A DNA stretch of 64,000 nucleotides from NCBI GenBank assembly GCA_042408195.1, contig JBHOQL010000094.1, positions 1 through 64,000 of the forward strand, written 5' to 3'. The stretch is from SpSt-600 sp042408195 (GTDB taxonomy: Bacteria; Chloroflexota; Anaerolineae; SpSt-600). Below the pieces are notes generated by a model, which worked only from the letters and a program-made list of their open reading frames with translations, was not told the DNA's origin and did not search any database. Made by a program: the position numbers and the translations under genes. How positions within the stretch are numbered: the stretch's first letter is position 1; each line of letters opens with the position of its first letter. Below are positions 7,987 to 16,809 of this stretch, one piece after another.

Positions 7987-10877
7987 TTTTCCTCCAAGAG
8001 CTTGGGCCTCTGGGCCTTTGGGATGGCCAGGAAGAAAGTGCTTCCTTTACCTGGCTCGCTTTCAACCCAGACCCTGCCCCTGTGCTTTTCCGCCACTGTT
8101 TTCACCAAAGCAAGACCGAGCCCGCTTCCCCTTATGCCCAAAGCCTCTGCTTCCTTCCCTCGGTAGAATTTCTCGAAAATGCGTGGTTGCTCGGAATAGG
8201 GTATTCCAATGCCCGTATCCTGCACCCTGAGGACCCAGAAGCGGCCAGCATCGTCCACCGATACCGTGATTTTTCCCGGAACAGGGGTGTACTTTATGGA
8301 GTTGTCCAGCAGATTAACTATTGCCCTTTTTACAAATTCTCGGTCACCCGTGAAGGGGTAAGCTTCTTCAAGTTTTACCTCTAAAGATAAGCCCTTTTCT
8401 TGGGCTCTCTCGGCCACTTCAGCCACGGCTTCCTCTACAAGAGGACCCAGCCAACACGGGGTAAGCCTCATCATTCCTGCTTCCAGCCGGCTTATATCCA
8501 GGAAGTTCCTGGCCAGCCGTCCAAGATGTTCTGCGTTTCTCAGAAGCTTCTCTATAACCTCTTCCTGCTGCTGGTTGAGTTTTCCCAACTCCCGCAAAGC
8601 TCTGGCGTAATCTTTTATCAGCGTAAGAGGAGTATTGAGGTCATGGAAAGCGATCTCCAAAGCTTCAGCCCGGGAACGTTCGGCCTCTTTAAGCAGAGTT
8701 ATATCCCTCATAGCAATGACCCAGCCCCTGAAGTTGCCATCCTCCATGAGGGGGAAGGCTCTGACGTGGAAAGTTAAACCAGAGCCATGGGGAATCTCGG
8801 TCTGGAGGGAACTCTTAGCCCCTTTGAGTTGATCCAGAAATTCCTTCCAGGGTTGCTCTCTCAGCTTTTCAGCCAAGGGCAATCCCCGGGAACTTTCCAC
8901 CCTTATTCCGAGGAGCTCCTCCGCTGCCGGATTCATGGTCACGATCCTTTCCAGCTCATCTATAACCAAGATAGGGTCAAGGGAACTTTTGAGGATAGCC
9001 TCAAGATATGCTTTTTGCCTCTCCAAACTCCTGAAGAGTCTGAGGTTTTCGGCCATGACAGCCAGTTGACCAGCCACGGTGTTTATAAGACTCAAGTCCA
9101 GAGAAGAAGCCTGTAGGGGATAAGAGAAGGTGAACCAAAGAACTCCATTCTGTAAAGGTATGCCTACGGCAGACCTCGCCCCCACCTCTTGAAGTGCTTC
9201 CCTCAAGATCAGAGGCGCTTCCCGAGCGAATGGTATGACCACAGGTTCCCTCTGGATCGCCAGAAGGCGGGAGCAGGGACCTGGGGGCTTGTTCCTCTCT
9301 TCGCGCCATATCCTTCCAGAGGCCAAGCTAATATCCACAAGCCCGTTCTTGTCTAAAGTGACCAATGTCACTCCTGCCGCCTTGGTCAGCTCCCGCAAAC
9401 CTGAGAGGAGGATTTCTATTCCTTTTTCCAGATCCGGTGTTGAAAGAGCTTTCTGGCTCACCCTAAGGAGCGCGTAAGATTCATCGATTCTGTGCCTAAG
9501 ATACCGCCGCATCCTCTCCAAAGCCTTGGCCAGCTTGCCAATCTCATCCTCTCTTGCTAGAGAAAGGTTTTCATCCAGATTGCCGCCAGCCAGCCGTATA
9601 GCCCTTCGGGAAAGTTCCTCAAGGGGTTGAACCAGACGGGATGTTAGAAGTGAAATAATGGCCATTATGGGCAGGAGGATTAAAAGTTGGGCGAAAACGA
9701 AGAGGGCCATGAACCTGCCCACTCTTCCGGCAATTTCCCTTAGGGAAGTGAAAGCGACGGCTCTTTCTCCCTTCAGGATGAACTCTCCTTCAAAGCTTGT
9801 TGAAACGCCAACGGGGCACAGCAGTAAGTCGTGCTTGTTTTCAATCAGGCAAAAACTGAGATTTGGGAGGGGTACTCTTACAAAGAGCTTGCCAGCACCG
9901 GAGTCTCGAATCAGAGAGAAAAATGGCGCTCCATTGAGGTAAAAGGGCCTTGAAAGGGTCCAAGCATTTGAGTGTGCTTCTATTTCCTCGGGCGACAAAA
10001 CCTCCAGCGAATCCCCTGCCTGAACGATCAGGCAAGAGGAAGGGCACAGGGAAGCAATAGCCCCAGCCTGCGCTGGTGGCGGAAGAGAGGCCAGATAACC
10101 GGCAAGCATTTCCGCTTCCCTCAGCGATGAGGTAAGGGAGGAGAGTTCCCGGACCAAGCCCTCGCGAGCCGCCCTGAGCTCATCCCTTGTCCTTATGAAG
10201 GTGACCGCAGTCGTGGAGATAAGGGAACACACTACTGATAAAGCCAAAAACCACGCTACAAAGGCCAGAGCTGTGCTTTTGGCAAGAGGGGAGGTATGGC
10301 CGGAGCGAATGGGGGGAGGCGTGTACAATGGAGAGAAACGGAAAAGCAAAGCCTCTGTGAAAACCGCCACGAGGGGGAGGAAAAATCTTCCCAGAGAGAG
10401 AAGCTCACCCCTCAGGTACAATTCAGGAATTGAAGCCAAAGCGAAAGCCAAAGGTGAAGGCCAAGCTATCAGGGAGGTCAGAACTGAAGCTACCTCTGGT
10501 CTCCTGAGCAAACGCGGGAGCGCATCGGAATAGTCCATAGTTATGAGGAAACCAAAGAGACAACCAAAGAGGACTTCCCCACCGACCGTAGTCCAAGGCA
10601 GCTTGCCTGCAATCGCGCCTGCAAGCCCTCCCACCAGAGCCACCGCAGTGCCCGACCAAACTCCATCGACAGCAGCCACAATTATAGGTATAGGAGCCAA
10701 GAAGGGCGTCAATGGCGGAAATTGGTTGAAAGCAACGCACAGGAGGGCCAACGGAAGGACATTGGCTCTAAATTTCACAGCTGAGCGCCTTGAGTAGAGG
10801 ATAGCGATTATGATAAGGGCATAAGAAACCAGAAGAGCCCACTCCCAAGCCTTCAAACCGAAAGAAGCAATTTTCAT
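7983..10877 (-). CDS. Large membrane sensor histidine kinase (HAMP-GAF-PAS-HisKA-HATPase)
   Basis: A start at ATG 10877 (MKIASFGL) follows an AGGAGAG site and gives 964 residues; an ATG 66 bases further upstream has no ribosome site. About six membrane helices fill residues 10-190, then comes a helix at about 200-230, an extracytoplasmic sensor segment to about 385, a helix at about 388-412 and a HAMP linker. A GAF-like region lies near 480-610 and a PAS domain near 625-730. The H-box is AFHDLNTP with phospho-acceptor His745, followed by the N-box (LLDNSIKY), G1 (DTGIGIP) and G2 (GSGLGL). The conserved Glu after the H-box His is Asp here. No response regulator gene is nearby, so it is an orphan kinase. 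It is coupled to ychF. Confidence 0.93.
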   Translation of the reverse strand: MKIASFGLKAWEWALLVSYALIIIAILYSRRSAVKFRANVLPLALLCVAFNQFPPLTPFLAPIPIIVAAVDGVWSGTAVALVGGLAGAIAGKLPWTTVGGEVLFGCLFGFLITMDYSDALPRLLRRPEVASVLTSLIAWPSPLAFALASIPELYLRGELLSLGRFFLPLVAVFTEALLFRFSPLYTPPPIRSGHTSPLAKSTALAFVAWFLALSVVCSLISTTAVTFIRTRDELRAAREGLVRELSSLTSSLREAEMLAGYLASLPPPAQAGAIASLCPSSCLIVQAGDSLEVLSPEEIEAHSNAWTLSRPFYLNGAPFFSLIRDSGAGKLFVRVPLPNLSFCLIENKHDLLLCPVGVSTSFEGEFILKGERAVAFTSLREIAGRVGRFMALFVFAQLLILLPIMAIISLLTSRLVQPLEELSRRAIRLAGGNLDENLSLAREDEIGKLAKALERMRRYLRHRIDESYALLRVSQKALSTPDLEKGIEILLSGLRELTKAAGVTLVTLDKNGLVDISLASGRIWREERNKPPGPCSRLLAIQREPVVIPFAREAPLILREALQEVGARSAVGIPLQNGVLWFTFSYPLQASSLDLSLINTVAGQLAVMAENLRLFRSLERQKAYLEAILKSSLDPILVIDELERIVTMNPAAEELLGIRVESSRGLPLAEKLREQPWKEFLDQLKGAKSSLQTEIPHGSGLTFHVRAFPLMEDGNFRGWVIAMRDITLLKEAERSRAEALEIAFHDLNTPLTLIKDYARALRELGKLNQQQEEVIEKLLRNAEHLGRLARNFLDISRLEAGMMRLTPCWLGPLVEEAVAEVAERAQEKGLSLEVKLEEAYPFTGDREFVKRAIVNLLDNSIKYTPVPGKITVSVDDAGRFWVLRVQDTGIGIPYSEQPRIFEKFYRGKEAEALGIRGSGLGLALVKTVAEKHRGRVWVESEPGKGSTFFLAIPKAQRPKLLEEK

Positions 10878-10908
10878 GACCCGGCTCTCCTGGAAAATCT
10901 TCACTTTT

Positions 10909-10936
10909 ATTCTAACACCTCCAGTTAAGAGGGCAA
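10909..10936 (-). promoter_or_regulatory. Candidate promoter for the histidine kinase-ychF operon
   Basis: On the minus strand TTGCCC (10931-10936), 16 bases, TAGAAT (10909-10914), about 32 bases before the ATG at 10877. TTGCCC recurs as the -35 of other promoters here (54314-54319, 22129-22134). Confidence 0.4.
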
Positions 10937-10982
10937 AATTCACCCTTCACAAGCGCAGGCGGCCAGCCTTTTCCCACACCAT

Positions 10983-11011
10983 TTGGCTTACCTGGGTTTT
11001 CTAGATATAAT
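10983..11011 (+). promoter_or_regulatory. Promoter for the transketolase-like gene
   Basis: TTGGCT (10983-10988), a 17-base spacer, then TATAAT (11006-11011), 32 bases before the GTG start at 11044. Confidence 0.6.
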
Positions 11012-11043
11012 CCGTATACAACTCTCATCGGGAAGGAGGAGCC

Positions 11044-13401
11044 GTGAGCGAGACCATGGACTTCATAGAGGCCCGCTATCAGGAACTTTCCAAACGTTTC
11101 CATTATTGGGAAAAGATCAAGGACATAATAGACCAGCTCATTGACATTATGCTCAATTACCGCCAGAGTGGCCACCCTGGTGGTTCCCGCTCCAAAGTCC
11201 ATATATTTGTGGCTACAACCTTGAGTGGAGCTATGCGCTGGGACATACGCCATCCGGAGAAAGCTTTCGGCGATCGGTTCATCTTGGTAGGTGGACATAC
11301 TGTACCCCTCATCTACGCTGCTCTCGCGGTTTACAATGAAGCTTTGAGGATAAAATACCAGCAGACCGGCGACCCCAAGTACCTCGTTCCCAATCCTGAG
11401 AAATATGCCCTCTACTGGGAGGACCTCCTCAAGTTCAGGAGGAACAAAGGGTTATCGGGCCACGCCGAAATGGAAGGAAAGACCCTCTTCCTCAAGTTCA
11501 ACACAGGACCTTCAGGACATGGCTCTCCGGCTGCAGCTGGAGAAGCGTTAGCTCTTAAGAGAGCAGGAGCTCACGGCGTTAAAGTAATAGCTCTGGAGGG
11601 CGATGCAGGCCTCACCACAGGCGTCACCCATGAGACTCTCAACTCGGCTTGGGGTCTGGGCCTTGACAACCTTTACTATCTTGTGGACTGGAACGATTAC
11701 GGTATAGATGAGCATCCCATTTCTTCGGTCGTGTATGGCTCCCCTGAGGTCTGGTTTGGCTCCCACGGCTGGAGAGTAGTAGGAACGATGCGGGGGAATG
11801 AATGGGGGCCCGTTACCAAGACCCTTCTCCAGCTTTTCTATGGCCCTAACCCGGATAAAGTTCCGAGCGTCGCATGGTTCAGGACCAGGAAAGGGCGAGA
11901 TTACCTTAAGTACGATTATAAATCCCATGGCTCGCCTCACCCTATAAACAGCGAGCTTTTCTGGGAAACCAAGCGCCCCTTTGCTGAAAAATACGGCGTA
12001 AGGTTCGAAGGATTCGGCCAGCCAGCCCCCAAAGATCCCGAAGAACTCATGGCTCAATTTCGGGCGAATCTGGAGGCGGTCATAAACGTCCTGCGCCAGG
12101 ACCAGGAACTGGTGGATTACCTGGCCGATACCTTGATCTCCATTGCCGAAACAGTCCCCGAGGAGATCCCAACCCTTAAGATAAACCGCAAAGCTAACCC
12201 ATTCAAGGATCCGCGACTCTACGATTACCGCAACTATCCCTCAAAGCTTTTCGTCCCTCCTGGAACCAAAGCAGCTAATAGAGAAGCCTTGGCCAAATGG
12301 GGAGCATGGGTCAATTACTTTGGCTACAAGGAATACGGCCGTCCCCTCTTCATTGTTTGCGCTGCTGACCTGGCCGATTCCACGATGATTTCTGGCTTTG
12401 CCGGAAATTGGGAGGACTTCCCCGGATACGGCTGGTATGAACGCTACGGCTCTCCTGATGGAGTGCTCTTGCCCCAGGAGATAACGGAGTTCGCCAATGC
12501 TGGAATAATGGTAGGGATGGCCACCGTTAACTTTGCGGAAAACCCCTGGGAGGAATTCAACGGATTCTACGGAGCCTGTTCCACCTACGGTTCCTTCGCC
12601 TACCTAAAGTACGGGGTTTTCAGGCTCTTCAGCCAGCTTGCTCAGGATTGCCAGCTGAAAGTAGGAAAAGTCATTTGGGTGGCCGGCCACTCTGGCCCCG
12701 AAACCGCCGACGACTCCCGCACCCACTTCGGGATTTTCGCCCCAGGTGTTACCCAGCTCTTCCCGAAGGGACAGATAATAAACTTGCACCCCTGGGAGCA
12801 CAACGAGGTCCCGGTGGTCCTGGGCGAGGCCCTGAAACATGATGCGCCCATAATCGCCCTGCACCTGACCCGCCCACCCATAGAAGTTCCCGATCGAGAA
12901 GCCTTGGGCATGCCCTCTCACTTTGAGGCGGCAAAGGGGGCTTACATCGTAAGGGATTACCGGCCAGACTTGCCAAAGATGGGTACGGTAATAGTGCAAG
13001 GCACAAGCGCCATGGTGAGCATCGTAAAAATTCTGCCCAAACTGGACGAAGAAAAACTCAACGTCAAGATCGTAGCAGCTATAAGCCCCGAGCTCTTCGC
13101 CATGCAGCCGGAAGAATACCGCAACCGCGTTCTCTCCGAGGGAGATAAGATGGATTCCATGTGCATAACCACTCAGGCTCGCTGGCTGATGCACGATTGG
13201 CTCTTCAACAAAGTAGCCGAAGAGTACACCCTCTCAGCTGACTGGGACAACCGGTGGCGCACCGGCGGCACGGTTGACGATGTCCTTGAGGAAGCCCGCC
13301 TTTCGCCCTATTGGGTCCTTGAAGGGATAAGGCGCTTCGTGCGGGACAGAGAGAAAAGGCTGGAAAGGATTGAAAGGGCTCTGAGGGAAGCTAGAGGTTA
13401 A
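11044..13401 (+). CDS. Transketolase-family thiamine diphosphate enzyme, divergent and long
   Basis: A 785-residue protein starting with GTG, chosen for the GGAGG about 6 bases before it. The N-terminal TPP-binding part has GHPGGSRS, VGGHTVPLIYAAL and the TPP signature EGDAGL...LVDWNDYGID. A pyrimidine-binding region follows (AADLADSTMISGFA, TEFANAGIMVGMA) and then a transketolase C-terminal domain. Most transketolases are near 630-670 residues; this one is over 100 longer and its motifs are altered (GDAG for GDGE). It may be a pentose-phosphate transketolase or a paralogue with another acceptor. It stands alone behind its own promoter and is convergent with recR. Confidence 0.8.
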   Translation: MSETMDFIEARYQELSKRFHYWEKIKDIIDQLIDIMLNYRQSGHPGGSRSKVHIFVATTLSGAMRWDIRHPEKAFGDRFILVGGHTVPLIYAALAVYNEALRIKYQQTGDPKYLVPNPEKYALYWEDLLKFRRNKGLSGHAEMEGKTLFLKFNTGPSGHGSPAAAGEALALKRAGAHGVKVIALEGDAGLTTGVTHETLNSAWGLGLDNLYYLVDWNDYGIDEHPISSVVYGSPEVWFGSHGWRVVGTMRGNEWGPVTKTLLQLFYGPNPDKVPSVAWFRTRKGRDYLKYDYKSHGSPHPINSELFWETKRPFAEKYGVRFEGFGQPAPKDPEELMAQFRANLEAVINVLRQDQELVDYLADTLISIAETVPEEIPTLKINRKANPFKDPRLYDYRNYPSKLFVPPGTKAANREALAKWGAWVNYFGYKEYGRPLFIVCAADLADSTMISGFAGNWEDFPGYGWYERYGSPDGVLLPQEITEFANAGIMVGMATVNFAENPWEEFNGFYGACSTYGSFAYLKYGVFRLFSQLAQDCQLKVGKVIWVAGHSGPETADDSRTHFGIFAPGVTQLFPKGQIINLHPWEHNEVPVVLGEALKHDAPIIALHLTRPPIEVPDREALGMPSHFEAAKGAYIVRDYRPDLPKMGTVIVQGTSAMVSIVKILPKLDEEKLNVKIVAAISPELFAMQPEEYRNRVLSEGDKMDSMCITTQARWLMHDWLFNKVAEEYTLSADWDNRWRTGGTVDDVLEEARLSPYWVLEGIRRFVRDREKRLERIERALREARG

Positions 13402-13403
13402 GA

Positions 13404-14003
13404 TTACATTTCCCTTCGGCCCTCCAGAGCTCGAGCTAAAGTTATAGCATCGGCATACTCCAGATCCCCACCCACAGGGAGGCCCCGGGCCAAGCGTGTT
13501 ATCCTTATCCCGAGGGGCTTGATAAGCTGGTAGATATACATGGCCGTGGCCTCTCCTTCCAAATTGGGGTTAGTGGCCAATATTATTTCACGAATCAACT
13601 TACCCTTCAGGCGCTGCAAAAGCTCCTGTATCCGCAGATCCTCCGGCCCTATCCCATCAACAGGGGAAATGGCCCCGTGGAGGACATGGTAAACACCTTT
13701 GTATTCCCCCGTCCTTTCCAGAGCCAACACATCCAAGGGGTCTTCCACCACGCAGATTGTGGAATGGTCGCGCTCAGGATCTCTGCAGATCGGGCATGGG
13801 CTCTCATCGGTAATGTTGAAACAAATCTCACAATAAGTGGTTTTCTCTCTTAGCTCCCTTATGGCCTCAGCCAAAGCAAGAGCTTGCTCTTTCGGGACCT
13901 TGAGGAGGTAAAAAGTAAGGCGGGAAGCCGTCTTAGGCCCGATCCCGGGCAGACGGCTGAACTCATTTATCAGGCGAGCTACTGGAGCAGCAAGCTTGCT
14001 CAT
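13404..14003 (-). CDS. recR: Recombination mediator protein RecR
   Basis: A 199-residue protein of normal RecR length: helix-hairpin-helix LPGIGPKTASRL near the start, a zinc finger starting CEIC and closing CPIC (residues about 57-72), and a Toprim domain with VVEDPLD and the EATAMY segment. RecR forms the clamp that loads RecA at single-strand gaps with RecF and RecO. Its start overlaps the stop of the YbaB gene by ATGA, and the dnaX-ybaB-recR order is the classical one. Confidence 0.97.
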   Translation of the reverse strand: MSKLAAPVARLINEFSRLPGIGPKTASRLTFYLLKVPKEQALALAEAIRELREKTTYCEICFNITDESPCPICRDPERDHSTICVVEDPLDVLALERTGEYKGVYHVLHGAISPVDGIGPEDLRIQELLQRLKGKLIREIILATNPNLEGEATAMYIYQLIKPLGIRITRLARGLPVGGDLEYADAITLARALEGRREM

Positions 14004-14326
14004 TGCTTAAAATTCAAACCCGGCAGCTGAACTCCACCCACTATTGACGAAAGCCTCTCGGCGGCAAGGGCCTGGGAGCGCTCTATGGCTTCGTTTACAG
14101 CCGCCAAAATAAGGTCTTGGAGTAACTCCACATCTTCAGGGCTCACCACTTCCGGAGATATCGTTATGGACCGAACTCGCTGATGGCCATCGATCACCAC
14201 CTTGACCGCTCCACCCCCTGCGGTAACCTCTATAGTCTCTTCGGCCAGGCGTTCCTGGGTCTTGACCATTTCCTCTTGGATTTTCTGAATCTGCCCCATT
14301 AAATTAAAGGCCTTCTTTTTGGACAT
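14000..14326 (-). CDS. YbaB/EbfC family nucleoid-associated protein
   Basis: A 108-residue coiled protein (AFNLMGQIQKIQEEMVKTQERLA, then a KVVIDGHQRVRSITISPE sheet) typical of YbaB/EbfC DNA-binding dimers. The GTG at 14332 lies inside the GGAGGTG ribosome site, so the ATG at 14326 is the start. It overlaps the 3' end of dnaX by 23 bases and recR by four, a coupled dnaX-ybaB-recR operon. It is thought to bind DNA non-specifically near replication or repair factors. Confidence 0.93.
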   Translation of the reverse strand: MSKKKAFNLMGQIQKIQEEMVKTQERLAEETIEVTAGGGAVKVVIDGHQRVRSITISPEVVSPEDVELLQDLILAAVNEAIERSQALAAERLSSIVGGVQLPGLNFKQ

Positions 14327-15908
14327 CGCCACCTCCTTCGTCTTCCTGGCGGATTTTCACCCGAGCCCCCAGCTTCTCCACTGCCACCTTAACTACCGGA
14401 TCCTCCGGCAGGTGCGGCGGAGACGCTACCGTTTTTTTCTTAGGGACAATTACACACTTAACCCTGACCGGTCTCCCCAAAACCTTCCCCAATACCTCCT
14501 CCAAAATACCACGCCTTTTATCCTCTTCGGCCTTTTCCCGATGCAGCGGGAAATAGAAACCAAGGGTTACAATGCTTCCCTCAACTGAAACTGGCTCACA
14601 ATCCCTGAGGAATGCCTCAAGGGATTTGTCCATACCCCTTACGGTGGCCAGGAGCTTTGACCATTGACTTTTCAAGATGGCCAGTTCTTCCTCTCTGGGT
14701 TTCTTGGGAACGGAGACCTCATTAGTCACCGAGGCAACGGCCTGAGCAGGTTGCTGTGATTCTTTGGTTTGCTCTTGTGGCGCTGGAACCGGCATAATTT
14801 GATTAGCCTGAGTGACTACCTTAACAAACTGCGTGTCCGTGGCTTCTATGAACGCCATCTCCAAAGCCAGCTGAGGAGAAATCCCTCCCCTCATTTCCAC
14901 CGCAGTGCGACTGAGAAGGCGTATTACCCTCACCCATTGGAGCGTAGTGAGGTAGCTTGAAAGCTCTTTCATGCGTTCGATAGTCTCTTTTGGTAGATCC
15001 AAAATAGCCCTATCCCCTGAGATTTTCACCAGAAGCAGGTTCCTAAGGTAGGCCAGGAGTTCCTGCAATATCTGGCGTGGTTCTGCCCCTCTGTCTATGA
15101 GTTCATCAAGGCGAGCGAGAAGTTCAGCCGTCTGGCCCTTAGCCAGCAAACTCACGAGCTCCGCGACTGTCTCCTGAGATATAGTCCCCATTACGGCCCG
15201 AGCCAGCTCCAGAGTTATGGTTCCTTCTCCAAAAGTCCTTAACTGATCCAAAAGGCTGAGAGCATCCCTCATGCTTCCCATAGCCTGGTGGGCGATGAAG
15301 CTCAAAGCTTCAGGCTCAACGGAGATCCCCTCCTGAGCAGCTATGTATTCAAGCCGTTCCATTATGGCCTTAACTGGGATACGGCGGAAGTCAAACCTCT
15401 GACATCGGGACAGAACCGTTGGCGGGATGCGATCTGGCGCGGTAGTGGCAAGGACGAAAATAACGTGCGGAGGAGGTTCCTCCAGGGTCTTGAGGAGGGC
15501 ATTGAAGGCTTCAGGGGTGAGCATGTGGACCTCATCTATCACGTAGACCTTGTAGCGAGCCTGGGTGGGCATGAATCCCACTTTTTCCCTGAGGTCTCGG
15601 ATTTCATCTATTCCTCTGTTTGATGCGGCATCGATCTCTATTAAATCCAGGCAACGCCCTTCATTTATGGCTACGCATATTTCACATTCGTTGCAGGGCT
15701 TATTCTGTTCAGTGGAAAGGCAATTCACAGCTTTGGCCAGGAGGCGAGCGGTGGTAGTCTTCCCCGTCCCACGGGGTCCAGCAAAGAGGTAAGCGTGGGA
15801 GATCTGCCCGGACTTTATAGCGTTCTTAAGGGTGCGAACCACATGGTCCTGGCCTATGAGCTCATCAAAATTTCGGGATCGCCACTTGCGATAGAGAGCT
15901 TGACCCAT
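14304..15908 (-). CDS. dnaX: DNA polymerase III gamma/tau subunit
   Basis: A 534-residue clamp-loader ATPase. N-terminal ALYRKWRSRNFDELIGQ, Walker A GPRGTGKTT, a zinc module with four cysteines (CLSTEQNKPCNECEIC), Walker B VYVIDEVHML and sensor 1 LATTAPDRIPPTVLSRC are all present. The C-terminal third (after about 365) is the variable tau extension. The ATG at 15908 is preferred over the TTG at 15920 because the GGAGG lies 5 bases before it and overlaps the TTG codon region. No slippery A-run giving a short gamma form was noticed. Confidence 0.97.
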   Translation of the reverse strand: MGQALYRKWRSRNFDELIGQDHVVRTLKNAIKSGQISHAYLFAGPRGTGKTTTARLLAKAVNCLSTEQNKPCNECEICVAINEGRCLDLIEIDAASNRGIDEIRDLREKVGFMPTQARYKVYVIDEVHMLTPEAFNALLKTLEEPPPHVIFVLATTAPDRIPPTVLSRCQRFDFRRIPVKAIMERLEYIAAQEGISVEPEALSFIAHQAMGSMRDALSLLDQLRTFGEGTITLELARAVMGTISQETVAELVSLLAKGQTAELLARLDELIDRGAEPRQILQELLAYLRNLLLVKISGDRAILDLPKETIERMKELSSYLTTLQWVRVIRLLSRTAVEMRGGISPQLALEMAFIEATDTQFVKVVTQANQIMPVPAPQEQTKESQQPAQAVASVTNEVSVPKKPREEELAILKSQWSKLLATVRGMDKSLEAFLRDCEPVSVEGSIVTLGFYFPLHREKAEEDKRRGILEEVLGKVLGRPVRVKCVIVPKKKTVASPPHLPEDPVVKVAVEKLGARVKIRQEDEGGGDVQKEGL

Positions 15909-15925
15909 TGACTCCTCCAAATTTC

Positions 15926-15954
15926 ATTGTAATCCAAAAAGGGAGGGGTGTCAA
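15926..15954 (-). promoter_or_regulatory. Promoter of the dnaX-ybaB-recR operon
   Basis: Minus-strand TTGACA (15949-15954), exactly 17 bases, TACAAT (15926-15931). The predicted transcript would start only about 11 bases before the dnaX ATG. Confidence 0.75.
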
Positions 15955-15969
15955 AGGGTATAAGGAGAG

Positions 15970-15997
15970 AGCCAAAAGCAAAATTTTGCTTTTGGCT
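15970..15997. repeat. Perfect 28-bp palindrome between dnaX and the LysM gene
   Basis: The two 14-base arms are exactly self-complementary (AGCCAAAAGCAAAA and its complement). It lies 16 bp upstream of the dnaX -35 box and about 30 bp before the -10 of the divergent LysM gene. With no spacer and no T-run it looks more like an operator or a cruciform than a terminator. Confidence 0.7.
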
Positions 15998-16026
15998 TGC
16001 CATTCGCCATTTCTCCTGGGCTAATG

Positions 16027-16032
16027 TATAAT
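16027..16032 (+). promoter_or_regulatory. Candidate -10 box for the LysM gene
   Basis: A TATAAT lies 21 bases before the start at 16054. No -35 at a normal distance; a TTGCCA at 15997-16002 is 24 bases away. Confidence 0.4.
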
Positions 16033-16053
16033 TTCTCCCAAGGAGGGAGGAAA

Positions 16054-16809
16054 ATGACCCGCAGGCAAGCTATTTTCATAATTTGCGTGAACACTGTGGT
16101 CTCCCTAATCGTGAGCCTCATAGTAGTTCTTACCCTGGGGAGAAGGCCTATATACGTTCAACCAGCCCCTGGTCCCACCTTTACTCCAACTCAAGCGATG
16201 GCGGTTTCCCCGCAACCTCAGGCTACTACCTTGGAAGTTTACATTGTCCGGGAGGGGGATACCTTATCCCATATTGCCGAAAGGTTCGGGGTTTCTCTGG
16301 AAGATCTCATGCGCATAAACGCCATTTCCAATCCTGACTTCATTTACCCAGGCCAGCAGCTCATCATACCGGGAAGAGGATTGCCTCAGCCCACGCCTAC
16401 TTTCACCCTGCCATTTCAGCCACCGACTCCGGCTTTCACCACCACTGCCACTCGACCACCAACCCCGACCCCCGTCCCTTCGCCTGCGGTGAGCAAGGAA
16501 GGGGTATACATTGAAGCGGTGATAGGGGCTGGCCAAAAGGGCAAAGAGGCCATTGTAATCCGCAGCGCTGCTGAAAAGGTAAAGAACTTGGCTGGCTGGC
16601 GCCTTTCTGCAGACAATTTAAATTACGTTTTTCCAGATTTTCTCCTCTGGCCTCAAGGGGCAGTGACTCTCTATACCGGTCCCGGCAAGAACAACCCTTC
16701 CGAACTCTATTGGGGCCTCGATAAGCCCATCCTTCACCAGGTCAAAGAAATTATCCTCTACAACCGAGAAGGGCAGCCTGTTAGTTCTTATCGGCTGAGC
16801 TCTCCCTGA
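16054..16809 (+). CDS. Membrane-anchored LysM protein with C-terminal lamin-tail-like domain
   Basis: Starting at ATG 16054, just after GGAGGGAGG, the protein has 251 residues. A membrane helix (about 4-28) anchors it outside the cell. A Pro/Thr-rich linker leads to one LysM repeat (YIVREGDTLSHIAERF to IYPGQQLIIPG, about 70-112) that binds peptidoglycan or similar glycans. A second Pro/Thr linker leads to a domain of about 100 residues (VIRSAAEKVKNLAGWRLS...YVFPDF...LYTGPG) that fits the lamin-tail (LTD) beta fold. The role is probably structural or in wall adhesion. It is convergent with the phosphatase gene. Confidence 0.85.
   Translation: MTRRQAIFIICVNTVVSLIVSLIVVLTLGRRPIYVQPAPGPTFTPTQAMAVSPQPQATTLEVYIVREGDTLSHIAERFGVSLEDLMRINAISNPDFIYPGQQLIIPGRGLPQPTPTFTLPFQPPTPAFTTTATRPPTPTPVPSPAVSKEGVYIEAVIGAGQKGKEAIVIRSAAEKVKNLAGWRLSADNLNYVFPDFLLWPQGAVTLYTGPGKNNPSELYWGLDKPILHQVKEIILYNREGQPVSSYRLSSP

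Noticed and set aside
12604..13194. A 196-codon minus-strand frame
   Set aside because: Antisense to the transketolase-like gene, which has clear family motifs.
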